This document shows positions 1 to 10,700 of a stretch of 64,000 bases of DNA, in pieces. The position numbers were made by a program, and so were the translations under genes. How positions within the stretch are numbered: position 1 is the first letter of the stretch; every line of letters starts with the position of its first letter. Under the pieces are notes generated by a model that worked only from the letters and a program-made list of their open reading frames with translations, was not told the origin of the DNA and did not search any database. Where the stretch lies: positions 124,001 to 188,000 of the forward strand of contig JAVSML010000998.1 of the NCBI GenBank assembly GCA_038503035.1, written 5' to 3'. This stretch comes from Crocodylus rhombifer. Lineage: Eukaryota; Chordata; Crocodylia; Crocodylidae.

Positions 1-1010
1 GGAACTGTCTTCAACTAGAACGTTTCATTGATTGTTTGTGATCGTTATATTAAATAATCTGAAACAACATTTTTACTGGTATGAAACAACATGTGCAATT
101 TCTAGTGGTAAGTCTGCACACAGTTTTAGCTATAGCTCTAAAAGGAATATTTGTCAGAAATAATATCTTTGTGTTAAATGGTTAAACAGAACTTGAGAAG
201 ATTGTTTATATGAAATCAACTATCTGCTTGGAACTGACATTTTAAACATCAAAGCCTTTTGTAACTTGACCGGTGGATTGAAAAAATGATGATATACTTT
301 TTAATTTAAGGAAGATTAATGAGCACAGCATGATTTCAGTAGACAACAGAGGACAAATAAAGAGGTACTATAAGATTTTCAGCTTGCTAGGTTTGTTAGA
401 AAAAGGTCAGTTTTGTGAAATGTGAGGAATAATTTGGGGCAGAGGCTGTGAGATGCATTTATGGCATATTTATTTCTCTAATTCAGAAAAGTCATCCATA
501 TATTTGAAGTTCACTTCCTAACCTTTACCCCCCAAATGTAGTTAGAACTTAAATTTGCTCTTTTATTTTCACTGTTAATAATATCAAAGCCATCCTCCTG
601 ACTAAATAAAAATACTATGATTGTATGACAACACAAAGCAAGCTCTACCACAGATATCATGCTTAGAATTATTTTTCAATATTCATTATATTGTTTTTCT
701 CTGGTGATGAAAATATTCTTGAGCAGGTTTGGATCCAGAGGGGTGTGGTAGTATACGTGCATCCCCTTCACTTCCTCTTCTAGTCCTGCTGTCCATGGGT
801 GCTGAGGGCTGGATCCTGCCAAGGCTGGGGTTCTTGGCCCCTCTGCCTGAGCCAGGAGGAAAGCCACCAGCACCCACCAAGTCCTGCCAGCCTTAGGAGC
901 CAAGAAACCCAAACCTAATTTTACTTCCCTTTACAAAATCCTAGATCCACTATTGACCCTGAACAAAGATAAGATTTAGGGTCAGTATATAGCCTTAAGG
1001 GCCTTGTTAT
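1..1010. other. Unique AT-rich intergenic DNA with one GC-rich patch
   Basis: No recognisable gene. About 690-915 is a GC-richer patch with an open minus-strand frame whose apparent start is TTG, not ATG; it is probably repeat-derived. The rest is AT-rich, CpG-poor sequence with no repeat I can name. Confidence 0.5.
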
Positions 1011-1068
1011 ATAGTAGATGTGTCTACATGAGGCGTTGACTGCACAGTAGCCAAATAATGCTGCACAG

Positions 1069-2245
1069 TAGGCCTGTGCTAAGCAGAATGTATTCACTTT
1101 GGATTCAGATTTGGCAATTTAAAAGGGACAGTGATTCAATTTGGCAATTCAAATCACTGTCCCGATTCAATTCAGTCTAATCCGAATCCAAAGATATCTG
1201 GCACTGAAGCGTATTTGGCCATAGACTATACAGATAGGCAGAACCAGTGGGAGCAGCTGGGAGAATAGCCAAACAAGACCAGGGAGAATCCACAGCTTGC
1301 CAGCTGATCCTCTGGCTGCCCACCCCAGGTGAAGCAGGCAGTGCTGGCAGCCCTGGAAGAATTCCTGGGGGCTGTGCAGAATGGTCTAGGAGCTGTGGGG
1401 AATGATCAGGAAACCGGGGGGATTGAATGGGGAACTGGGGGAATGATCAGGGAGCTGGGGCATGGAACCGGGAACTGGGGAATCAAACCAGGACCTGGCA
1501 GCAAGCCCCTGTTCATTCCTCCAGCCTCTGATAATTCCCCCCAACTCCCTAATTTTTTCCCCAGCTCCTTGATCATTCCCCCAGCCCCCACAGATTCTCC
1601 CGGGGCTGCCGGCTCAAGCTGCAGCTCATCCAGCTGCTCCCCTGACTTCCCTGGCATGAGGCAGGAGAAGCTATGGAGGCTGGGAGGAATGATTGGGAGC
1701 TGGGGGGAATGATTGAAGAGCTTGGGGAATCAAACCTGGAACTAGGAAATTGAACCAGGAGCTGGGGCGGAAGCCCCCCATCATTCCCCATAGTTCCCAC
1801 TTCAATTTCCCAGTTACTAGTTTGATCCCACAGCTCCCTGATCATTCTCCCCAACTCCTGATCATGCCCTCCAGCTCCCAATCATTTCTCCCAGGCACTG
1901 CAACTTCTCAGGGCTGCCAGCACTGCCTGCCTCACCCTGGCAGGGGGGCAGCTGGTGGAGCAGCCAGACAACCTGCGGCTTCTCCCAGGGCTGCTGGCTC
2001 AAGCTGGGGCTTGTCTGGCTGCTCACCCAGCTGATCCCGCTGGCACTGCCTAGTGCCTGCCTGTACAGTCTACGGCCAAATCTCTGAATCTCTCCAAATG
2101 TCTCTGAATTAATTCAGAGGCTTCCAATTTGATTCAGAGAGATTTAATGGGTCTCCTGATTCAATCTGGATTTGGAAATTTGGCCGCCGAATTGGGCTGA
2201 ATCTCCTCTGAATTGAATCAGCTACCGAAGCTTCGCACAGCCCTA
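1069..2245. mobile_element. Non-autonomous hAT element, copy A1 (foldback)
   Basis: It begins taggcctgtgctaagc and ends gcttcgcacagcccta, giving imperfect terminal inverted repeats. It is flanked by an exact 8-bp direct repeat, ctgcacag, at 1061-1068 and 2246-2253. Eight-bp duplications and TAGGG-type ends are typical of hAT transposons. Near the left end a hairpin pairs gggacagtgatt with aatcactgtccc. The middle (about 1380-1880) holds many copies of a GGGAATGATCAGGGAGCTGG-like unit first in one orientation and then in the other. No transposase is encoded, so movement would depend on a transposase supplied in trans. Confidence 0.8.
1380..1880. repeat. Inverted minisatellite inside hAT copy A1
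   Basis: Degenerate units of roughly 20 bp (ggaatgatcagggagctggg and similar) run rightward to about 1490, appear as their complement (cagctccttgatcattcccc) at about 1510-1600, return to the first orientation at about 1680-1770, and are complemented again at about 1780-1880. The alternating orientation lets the whole block fold on itself. Confidence 0.7.
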
Positions 2246-2803
2246 CTGCACAGTAGTACGTCACAGCACCAACAGCTAATCTGCTATTGTGCAGTATTAT
2301 TAGGATACTGAACATTAGCGTCACTAAAAAGGCATTCCCCAGTGCTACTTTGCTTACTGCCCATTTATTTAGTAGTCAAAAGTACTAAATCAATGTGCAA
2401 TAACCACAGCGCAGTAGTGTCTTGTGTAGATGCATCTAGTAAATTTAGGCAGCTTCTGGAGCTCTTAACCCCTAGTAGACTGGCTGCACAATAACAACTT
2501 TTAAGTGGCTCAAAGCACTCTTATTCAGCTTAGAGTTACACCACTTCAGGACAGAATTATTTCCAATCTGCCTAATTTTGTTCCTGTTCCATTACCAGGT
2601 GCCTACTTCCCACAGCTATTCCACCCAAGTTGGAGTCCTCCAGTATCCCAGAATGCTCTGAGGCACCCAATCCTTTTTCCCCCAAAGCACCTAGAGGCCA
2701 GGGTACCTCCTGCTGCCACCTGGACTGCTGCTTCTGCTGACAGTGGCCAGGGGGCAAGTGCCACCTCAGCTCTGGGTTGCAGCCCTGGAGCTCTCTAGTC
2801 TCA

Positions 2804-2898
2804 CTGAAACTGACAGTGGCTCTGTGCTGAGAACAGAGCTGTCAAGGCTTAAGCCTGGTGGCTCTGCTTTCAGTGCAGAGCCACTGTGTCAATTTCAG
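2804..2898. repeat. Imperfect inverted repeat (hairpin)
   Basis: The left arm 2804-2824 (ctgaaactgacagtggctctg) pairs with 2876-2898 (cagagccactgtgtcaatttcag) with a 2-nt bulge and one mismatch. The loop is about 50 nt. It lies in a GC-richer, repeat-like stretch (about 2580-3000) that I cannot name. Confidence 0.65.
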
Positions 2899-3561
2899 CA
2901 ACACCAGGGCTGAAACTGACATACTGGTCAGCCTACTCTCTGCTCCTAGTCCTGCCCCTACTCACCAAGCCTCTAGTGGCAAGTCGCAGCTGTGCAGGTG
3001 ACAGACAGTCAAAGCAGGTTTTTCTTCTTATCGTGTGATTGCTTCACTAAGCGAAACAACACCAAGCTGATTAACATTTGGTTGGCTTACAGCATAAGGT
3101 TTAACAAGGCCCTAAGAATATATACTGTAATAAAAGAGACCTCAGTCTAGTTTTCCTGATCCTGTCTCATGAAAAAAAGGTATGAGATTTAAAAACATGT
3201 GCTGGGCTTTATCTGTCAGTGGTTCATATCAACAATAGTCACAAATTTCACCTTTCTTATAGCCTATATTATCTTAATGCAACATCATATGCTTAGAAAA
3301 GGGTAGATGTTATGCTCAGATAATAAATGCCAGATAGTTATATCACTCTAAAATCCTCAGGTATCTCATGGTAAGGAATCCCAAGGTACTTAGGTGAGTT
3401 TGGTATATCTTCCTCTAGGTTTCATTTCACCTGGTTTACCTCATGGGGAGACTGAAGTGCCTTATACCTCCTAGCCTTTTTACAGTAAGATAGCAGCTAA
3501 CTTACATATCTTTCTTGTCAAGGAAGATTAGTCCAAAGTCTGTCACTTTTTCCTATGCTGA

Positions 3562-3893
3562 GGGTGCATCTACATGAGATGCTACAGTGCAGTAGCAACA
3601 AGCTGTAGACACTACATCATCATAGCAATGAACTGCGGCACATTAGCTTGTTGCTACTGCACCACAGCTTGTTGCTACAGTGATGTAGCATCTCCAGGCA
3701 TGAACTGTGATGGAGATGCTACTCCGCAGAAATAACAAGCTACTGCACAGTAGCATCTAAAAATAAGCATGTGGGGACAGCACTGCTCAGTAACACCAGT
3801 TACAGTACATTTAATACTTGGTTAAGCAAGTAGTAAATGACTGCCTGGTAACAACTGTGCAGTCTACCACTCATATAGATGTAGCCTGTACCC
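3562..3893. mobile_element. MITE of the GGGTGCATCTACAC family, compact copy
   Basis: It starts gggtgcatctacatgaga and ends with a diverged inverse (tcatatagatgtagcctgtaccc). A perfect 18-bp inverted repeat lies inside: gtgcagtagcaacaagct at 3587-3604 and its exact complement at 3645-3662. A third partial copy of that arm follows at about 3666. No coding capacity. Confidence 0.75.
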
Positions 3894-4756
3894 TCTTCAT
3901 CTTCCATTACATTTATGGATTCACTAGTTCTTTCAAAATAAGATTAAAGATAATAATTTTACTCCTCATAGTCTAACTACATCCTAGCACACCTCTTGTT
4001 TTGCTCCATTCTTTTAATTACCTTCACTAAGTAGATAATTTTAATTGTATGATATCCTTTTTCAAGGAATTCTTTTTGTTCCCTTACTCCCTTGTTTAGC
4101 ATCTCTCGAAATACGTATATTACTTCCCCAACTTTTTTAATCACATTGCTTTCTATATGTCCTTCCCTTTAATCTTCAAAAGGCACTGTTGACCATTTTT
4201 GTTTTTGCCTTACCTTAGATGGCAAGATTCATTCATTTAATAGTTTTTAAGCCAAAAGAAATTGTAAGGATTATGGACAGTCAGACCTTCTGACCTAATG
4301 GACTCCATAGAATATTGCACAGGAACTCCTAGATGTAGCCCAATAATTTTTGGTTGACTTGGAGCATATCCTTTAGCAAGACATGATATCTTGATCTAAA
4401 GAGTGTCAGACAGAGAGAAATTACCATATCTCTTTGCAATATGTTCCGATGATTGGTTACTTTCTGTTAAAAATGTACTTCTTGTTTCCATTTTGAAGTT
4501 TGCTGAATTCAACTTCCATCCGTTCTACCTTGTATTGCCTACTACAATAAGGAGTTTTCTTATATCAGACATCTTCTATTTCTATAGGTAATTATAGACA
4601 ATGATTAAGTCACTTGACCTTCTCTTTAAACTTTAATGGACTGAAATCCTTTAGCACCTACTTATGAGGTTTGTTTGTAAGAATACAGAGCATTCTTTTA
4701 GGTCTTCTCTTCTCCTGACTTTCTTTATTTTTCAACAGTTTTTAAATGAAGAAGGC
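3894..4756. other. Unique AT-rich intergenic DNA
   Basis: AT-rich sequence without recognisable genes, repeats or RNA features. Confidence 0.5.
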
Positions 4757-5490
4757 ATGTACCTTTAGAGACTAACAAAATAAGATATTTATAGAGAGAG
4801 AGCACAAATTTTCATGTACCCAAGTTCACATCATCAGTTCCTATGAAAGGATATGCAGACAGAAGAGTATAAGAAATACAGAGAAATTAGGATACACAAG
4901 ATAAGGGGATGTCACTATTACCATGGACAAAACAGAGTACATACAGGAAGCTGAATGACAACTTTCCAACAGAGTTTTACTAACTCCTGACAAATGACAC
5001 CATGGCACAATATCAGAATGAATTAAAAAACTCTTTAAAAGGCTACCTCTAGAAACACAGGAGAGGATTACTGGTTCCACCTCCCCAGAACCAATTATCC
5101 AAGATCCACCAACCTGGCAACCCAGAAGGCCTCATTTTCTCTGGCATCATTACCATCACAGAGGGAGTTTCTGGCTATGTTTACTCTATCCTATTCTAGT
5201 ATACCACTGGAGCTAATACCTATTTGGAAAACACCACAGATTTCTTTTGTGACCTGCTTTGTTTCTATGGGCTTACTGCTCATTTGCTTTTCTCTCCTAG
5301 CACTGTCCTCCTCCCCACTCTCCCCTCATCTCCAGCCCACCCTTGCCTTTTTTGTTCTAATTTTTCTGTCCTTCATATACTTTGATTTCTTCCTGTCCTT
5401 TCACAGCATCTAGTGAAGTGAACTTGGGTTCACAAAAATGTGATAGATAGATAGATCTTATTTAGTTAAACTATAAAGGTCCATATTTAC
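4757..5490. mobile_element. Inverted pair of retroelement-like tails (foldback)
   Basis: The minus strand of about 4764-4840 and the plus strand of about 5410-5490 are alike over some 80 bp. Both read roughly: tgatgaagtgaacttgggt, a short hairpin, a GAAA-like stretch, about 35 bp, then ttagtctctaaaggt. This wording is common in reptile genomes as the end of an interspersed repeat. The 570 bp between the arms has no ORF I recognise. The right arm keeps a perfect small hairpin, gtgaac-ttgg-gttcac. A Penelope-like or other retroelement origin is possible but not shown. Confidence 0.55.
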
Positions 5491-5530
5491 CCTGCCTTCT
5501 GACTAACTTCAGACTAACATAGCTGACTGC

Positions 5531-6129
5531 CTCTGTTTTATATAATGAACAGAATCTTCACGAGACTACAAAAATAATATAAACTCATTTTTACTACGCA
5601 CACCATATATCGGCAGAGCCAGGTCATGATTGCAAGTTCCAAGCACTGAACATACTCATTAAATCATACTGCCCTGAGAACAAGTTACTGGTAATAATGG
5701 ATAGTATCATCTCCTGATAATATTATTTTCATTCTTTCTCCTCATATATACAATTATATAACATATCATAACATAATAGATTATACATATAGAAAACTAT
5801 AAAGGTGTGGTATCTTGGAAATGAAAATAGAAATCATTACTTTTCATATAGATATGTTAGGCTCTATCTTGATACCCATCATCAGTCCTGCTGGCACCTC
5901 AATGTGTTTTCTAGGAATTTAGGGATCTGGCAGGGCTGTGAAATTATTTTGTACTCACATGTTTGTGATCTTCCGGCCTCAGCTGAGTCTGGAGATTGTT
6001 TAAAAGACAGAACCCGAGAAAGTATACAAATACTCTGAGCTTGCTTAATGATAATTTTGAAGCTTGTTAACCTAGAGATTCTTCAAACATTTTGCAAGAT
6101 GCATCTCCGTGAATTGTGATCTTTGCTCT
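5531..6129. other. Unique AT-rich intergenic DNA
   Basis: No gene or named repeat seen. AT-rich, up to the target duplication of the LTR that follows. Confidence 0.45.
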
Positions 6130-6134
6130 AAGCT

Positions 6135-6845
6135 TGTCAAAGAAAAATCTTTGATTTCAGATGCCAATGGCAAAAAGGTCAAAAAGTTAACATAACATAT
6201 TTCGTCATTATAGTTCCATATCCAAACCCCTCCCCCCCCAGCTTAAATGTAAAACACATGTGCAGTCAATCTCGCATGAAACCTAAGAACACACAAAGTC
6301 TGCTCACAGTCATAATTGGTAGTCCTGTAATTATTCAAGCCTGGTGTGTTGTGATTGGCTACCTGAAAACCTATAATTTTGGAAAGATTTCCGCCTTCTG
6401 GGAAGACCTCCACGCACGCCCAGGAGACATAGTCAGTGATCTGGCCAGTCGCTGACCCCTCCCCACCTGCGGCAAAAATTTTCAGGTGTTGTATTCGATT
6501 TTGTCAACTCGTCCGTTCTCACCAAGAGCTCACGAACGTCTTTGAACCGAAGTTACCTGTATGCTTTGCTGAAAATCTGCACCAAGCAATTTATAATCTC
6601 TGCAACAGAAAAGTATCTGCAAGCTGAACTGAACTTCCTCTTTCTCACTGTGTAACCACGACTTCCTTCCTACGCTGCAAATCTTCTGTAGTGTAAGTAA
6701 TAATAAATCTTTAACCAAAACGCATTTAAACCACCTGACTCCTCTCACTTTTCCACCTGTATGACCACCGTATCGTACCTGCGTCCAGCCAGTCGTGCCG
6801 ACCCAGACTAGCAGGTCAAGGATACACCGGTCCTCGGACACGACA
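6135..6845 (+). mobile_element. Solo LTR of an endogenous retrovirus or LTR retrotransposon
   Basis: A 711-bp unit starts TGTCAAAG and ends CACGACA, so its termini are the inverted pair TGTC/GACA. It is flanked by an exact 5-bp direct repeat, aagct, at 6130-6134 and 6846-6850. Inside are an inverted CCAAT box (gattgg, about 6350), a TATA-like ttataat (about 6587) and a polyadenylation signal AATAAA at 6702-6707, in the order U3-R-U5. CpG content is higher than in the flanks, which suggests it is fairly young. No internal viral genes or second LTR lie alongside, as expected after LTR-LTR recombination. The family is not named. Confidence 0.85.
6702..6707 (+). promoter_or_regulatory. Polyadenylation signal AATAAA of the solo LTR
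   Basis: AATAAA about 140 bp before the 3' end of the LTR, the usual place near the R region. Confidence 0.7.
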
Positions 6846-6850
6846 AAGCT

Positions 6851-8098
6851 GTGAACTTTTTATAAGGCAAATGAATAAATTCTACTGACCCTCCTTGCTT
6901 CTTCAATCAGGAGACTGCAGACAAGCTTCACAGAGGTATTTAGAGGCACCTTAGCTTGAATGATAAATTGTGTGGCTATTCAGGAGTTAAGCACCTAAAT
7001 AACCTTCTGAATCTGGTCCTAATGTTTGTCTTTCAGCCTGGATCCTTTGGGCAACATGAGCTACTTTAAGCCATCTTTGTGCTCTCACAATTCCAGGGCC
7101 AATTAACTTGAGAATATGGCCCATTGTCTTTGCCTAGGTGTTTTTATCATGCTTTACCTCCATGTCCTCTGAGGATCTTCAAATGTTTGTTTTATTTTGT
7201 TTTTCCCAAAATCTTAACTTACTCTTCCTCCCTGCCCCTATACAAGAAACAATACCATTGGCTTAAATAAAATTGGGATTTTAATTATGTTACAATGTAA
7301 ATGTAGTTTCCTAATAACTTTTTAAAACTAAATATATAGTACTCCTAACCCAGGAAGTCAACCTTGATTAAGAGACCAGAAATAAATAGTTAAGCTGATT
7401 GCATCACTGTGGCTTTTTAAGCTACTGAACAGAAGAGCTAATAATGGAATACAGCAGGACGTAATTAAATGAATGCATGATAATGGAATGAATTTGGTTG
7501 AGAAGAGGCATCCAGTAGATGAAGAGGTACACTTAACAACTTGGCAAAAGATACCATTTCTGTTCAGCTAGTCAAACAATATGGACTAAAGTATAAGATT
7601 CTATTTAACTGTGCTTCATGAAAGTCAGATTGCTAAGAAATGTTACGATTTCAGTGGAGAAAAAGTTGTTTATTTCAATGGGGTTCTTATGTATATTGGT
7701 GTTCCTTCAGTTTTAGAAAAAGTTTGAGCAATATAGAGATTTCAGTGTTTTTACTGCAATGTAAGGCAGTGTAATTTTTCATAAGATAGTACTGACTTAA
7801 TCTTATTGGAATGTATTAAGAAAAAATATTTTGTTTACCCTCTTACATGATCACTAACCCATCTGATCTGACCTAATCTTGATAAGAAGAGCCCTAGTAA
7901 TTTCTAGTAATGCTCTAGGGCTATAGATTTTCATTTGGAATTGCTATATATATTTCAATAAAGTAAATCAATAGTCTAGAAGACAGTTGCTAATGCCATA
8001 AAACAAGAGTGAAGGAAATGATGAAAAGGCAAAGCACACAATAAAAACAATAAAAAGTCAAGAGATGATAAAAACAAGATACAAAAAAAGTACAAAGT
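6851..8098. other. Unique AT-rich intergenic DNA
   Basis: No gene found. A short hairpin (agccctag with ctagggct) lies near 7891-7922 and looks incidental. Confidence 0.45.
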
Positions 8099-8832
8099 GG
8101 GTGCATCTACACATGAAATTAATGTGCCTGAATTTTCTGTGCAGATGCACCCTCACATGCATCTGAATGTGTGCCTGCTGGGAGCAAATTTGCTCCTTAT
8201 GGGAGCAATTAAGTCTAGGGCTGATACTATCCTGCTCTGTCCCAGCAGCCAGGGGGACTCCAGGCTCCCCCAAGTGCCAACCCTGGGCTGGCAGGGGTCA
8301 TGGATGTGGCTCCCAAACTCCATTGGGCAGAGGAGAGCTGCTCTAGCTACCAGAGCTGTCCCAGCTGCCAGGCACTTGCCTCCCAGCCACATGGACATTG
8401 GTTCCTATCTTGATCTCCATGGGACAGGGAGGACTTCCCTGGAGGTCCCAATCCCCGTGTGCCTGGGAGGCAGCTGCTCAGCAGCTGGGACAACTGTCCT
8501 TGCCCTGTGGAAAATGAGAAGAGTCCTGATCACCATGTGGCTTGCAAGCAGATGCCTGGCAACAGGGAAAGCTCTTCCTGCCCTCTGTGGCCTCCTGCTG
8601 CCTAGGCTGACCAGGAACAATTTGCAATTTTCTCCCAATAAGTGTCTACACATGCACTTTGGTACATTAATTTAATACACCAATTTTTAGTTAATGTATC
8701 TACAGTTACTAGAAACTGGTGCATTAAACTAGTCTATTGAGCAGTAAATGCTGCACACATGTAGATGGTTATGCTTTACTGTGCACTAGATTAGTTTAAT
8801 GTGCAGTAAAGCATCTTGTGTAGGTGCACCCA
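8099..8832. mobile_element. Foldback MITE of the GGGTGCATCTACAC family
   Basis: The left end gggtgcatctacac and the right end gtgtaggtgcaccc are inverted repeats with one mismatch. AGT lies just outside both ends. A perfect palindrome GGAGCAAATTTGCTCC sits at 8181-8196. Longer arms at about 8365-8398 and 8534-8567 (ccatgtggct...gcctggca type) pair with each other. A 192-codon open frame across it (8097-8675) shows no known domain and reflects GC-rich repeat sequence. Confidence 0.8.
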
Positions 8833-9084
8833 GTAAATGATTTGTAAAATAAACCTGCAGCTCCTCATCTTTCCTTTTAGACATGCCCAAGCCTTCACAT
8901 GTTACCAATCATTGGGCCCCATTGTCCTATCCAGTGAATCTCCCATCCATGGGCCTTCAGCCACAGTGTCAACTCTAATCAATACAGGCCTCTAAACCTG
9001 GAACAGTCTTCCACTGTTAAGGCTTCCAGCCCTGGTGCCTTTAACCATCTCAGTCCCCTCTTGGGCTCAGGCCTTTGTACCTTA

Positions 9085-9290
9085 AACAATCTCATCCCCC
9101 AGACGAGACCTAGAATAGACTCCCTCCAGAAGTGGTGCAGGCACCTACTCTAGACCCATTCAAGAAATGCTTAGATGCTTATCTTGCTGGGATCCTTTAA
9201 CCCTAGCTGACTTCCTGCCCCTGGGGCAGAGGGCTGGACTTGGTGATCTTCGAGGTCCCTTCCAGCCCTAACAGCTATGAAACCTATGGA
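9085..9290 (+). mobile_element. CR1 LINE 3' end fragment
   Basis: The text from about 9110 to 9290 (...ttcaagaaatgcttagatgc...gaggtcccttccagccctaa...) matches the usual end of CR1 ORF2 and its short 3' UTR, finishing with a degenerate run based on tatgaaac. Only the last 200 bp are present; CR1 copies are usually cut short at the 5' side. It is not functional. Confidence 0.75.
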
Positions 9291-10700
9291 GTAGTAAAGT
9301 AGAGAACACAAAGCAGTAGCATAGGCAGCAGAAGGGAAAAGGCTTATTAGGGGGAAAGGAAGAACCCTGGTGGCTGGTTCTGAGAATCAGAGATCAGGTG
9401 ACCAGAAGTAAGTCAAGGAAGAAGTAAGCCCAACTCCTAAGCCAGAGAAGTCAATCTGGCTCTTAGCTCTATAGGAAGAGAAGCTCTTAGGACTGAGGTT
9501 GCTAGGTGGAGGCTGCCCCCCATAGGCAATAGAAGGCACCCCGGAGATTTGGAAGGAGAGGGTTGCGAGTGAGATAGGAGTTGTCATGGCGCAAAGTCCT
9601 AGATTGGTGCAAAGTCCTAGGTTGGGGTTTAAGTTTTATTAATTGTTTAGTTAAGAGTTTGTGTTGACTGTTTTACATCCATGGAAGTGGGTGGTTAAAA
9701 GGGAGGGTGCTGTCACAGTTGAGGTGCTGGTGAGGCACTGTATGTTTTTAGTTAGCATAATTACGAATAGGGGTCCAGGAGCACAAAGTGCTGGTGCCAA
9801 GGGCTAGGATCAGGGAGAAAGAGAAAAAACACACAGAGGCTTAACTGAGGTTAAGTGGAGGGATAGACTCCCTACTCGGGGACAAAGTCCAAAGATCAAG
9901 CCAGACAGAGGCTGCCCTATGATAAGCAGGATGGAGTGGGGCACTGCAGCATGGAGCTTGGTGCTCCTGCTACTTTAAGGGAAGGCAGGCTGCAGAGGAA
10001 GCAAGGTGCAAGTGAGGTAGAGGGCAATCAAGGGAACCATGTGACATAAAAAGGGGCTGGACTTGCAGGATATAAGCCCAGGGCCTGAGCTAGGCAAACA
10101 GTCTGACCTGGAAGCCATGGAGAAAAGAGCTTCTGAGCAGAGGAGCTGCAGCAAGGCGCCTTACTTAACAACTGTCTATTTGACCATCTGATTACTGTGG
10201 TCAAGGCCTGCCTGGCTCACTAGTAGCCCCTTTTTACGGAAGCTAATGGATGAATGGAACAACTAAATTCTTGGGACAACTAATGAAAAAAACAGGATAG
10301 GAGTCCTTACCAGCACCTGAACTGGGGTAGACAAGACCAGTGGGTTAGAGATTGAGACTGTATGGGCAGTGGAGATTTCAGCTGGCCCAAGAGTGGGGTC
10401 AGGGCCTGAGGGCCTGAGGCCAAGGCCAAGAAGCTGAGCCGCAGCTGTAGAGAGATGAGTAGGCAGGCTCAGGGACCAACAGCCCATAAAGAGCAAGAGC
10501 CAAGCTCAGGGACCCACAGCCAACAAGAAACAAGAGCAAGCAGGGCTAGGGAGCACATAGCCTAGGAAGGACAGAAACTGTTGGAGGTCATTAGGCCAGA
10601 ATCCAGGAGGAGCAGAGGGCAGAGGCCTGAGCCTTGGAGGGGCCAGAAAGAGTTGGTGGTACAGTTAGAGATGAATCCAGATCAGACTCACACCCATCCT
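9291..10700. repeat. Unclassified repeat-like, purine-rich region with LTR-like promoter words
   Basis: The GC and purine content differs from the AT-rich background. TATA-like words (cataaaaag about 10045, ggatataagcc about 10068) follow a gene-free upstream part, as in an LTR. I could not find clear TG/CA ends or a target duplication. The short minus-strand frames have no recognisable domain. Confidence 0.3.

Larger units (their letters stand above)
1016..2437. mobile_element. MITE of the GGGTGCATCTACAC family, split by a hAT insertion
   Basis: The left end (tgtctacatgaggcg) and the right end (cttgtgtagatgcatct) are inverted copies of the terminus shared by several elements in this window. 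Subterminal sequence is rich in the motif actgcacagtag and its complement. Both ends are followed outward by AGT, which may be a 3-bp target duplication. The original element was about 240 bp; a hAT element occupies 1069-2245. It has no coding capacity. The superfamily is not assigned. Confidence 0.7.

Noticed and set aside
676..912. A 78-codon minus-strand frame with a signal-peptide-like start
   Set aside because: The first codon is TTG, the frame sits in a GC-rich repeat-like patch, and no homology or gene context supports it.
8097..8675. A 192-codon plus-strand frame
   Set aside because: It coincides with a foldback MITE, overlapping open frames occur on the other strand, and it has no recognisable domain.
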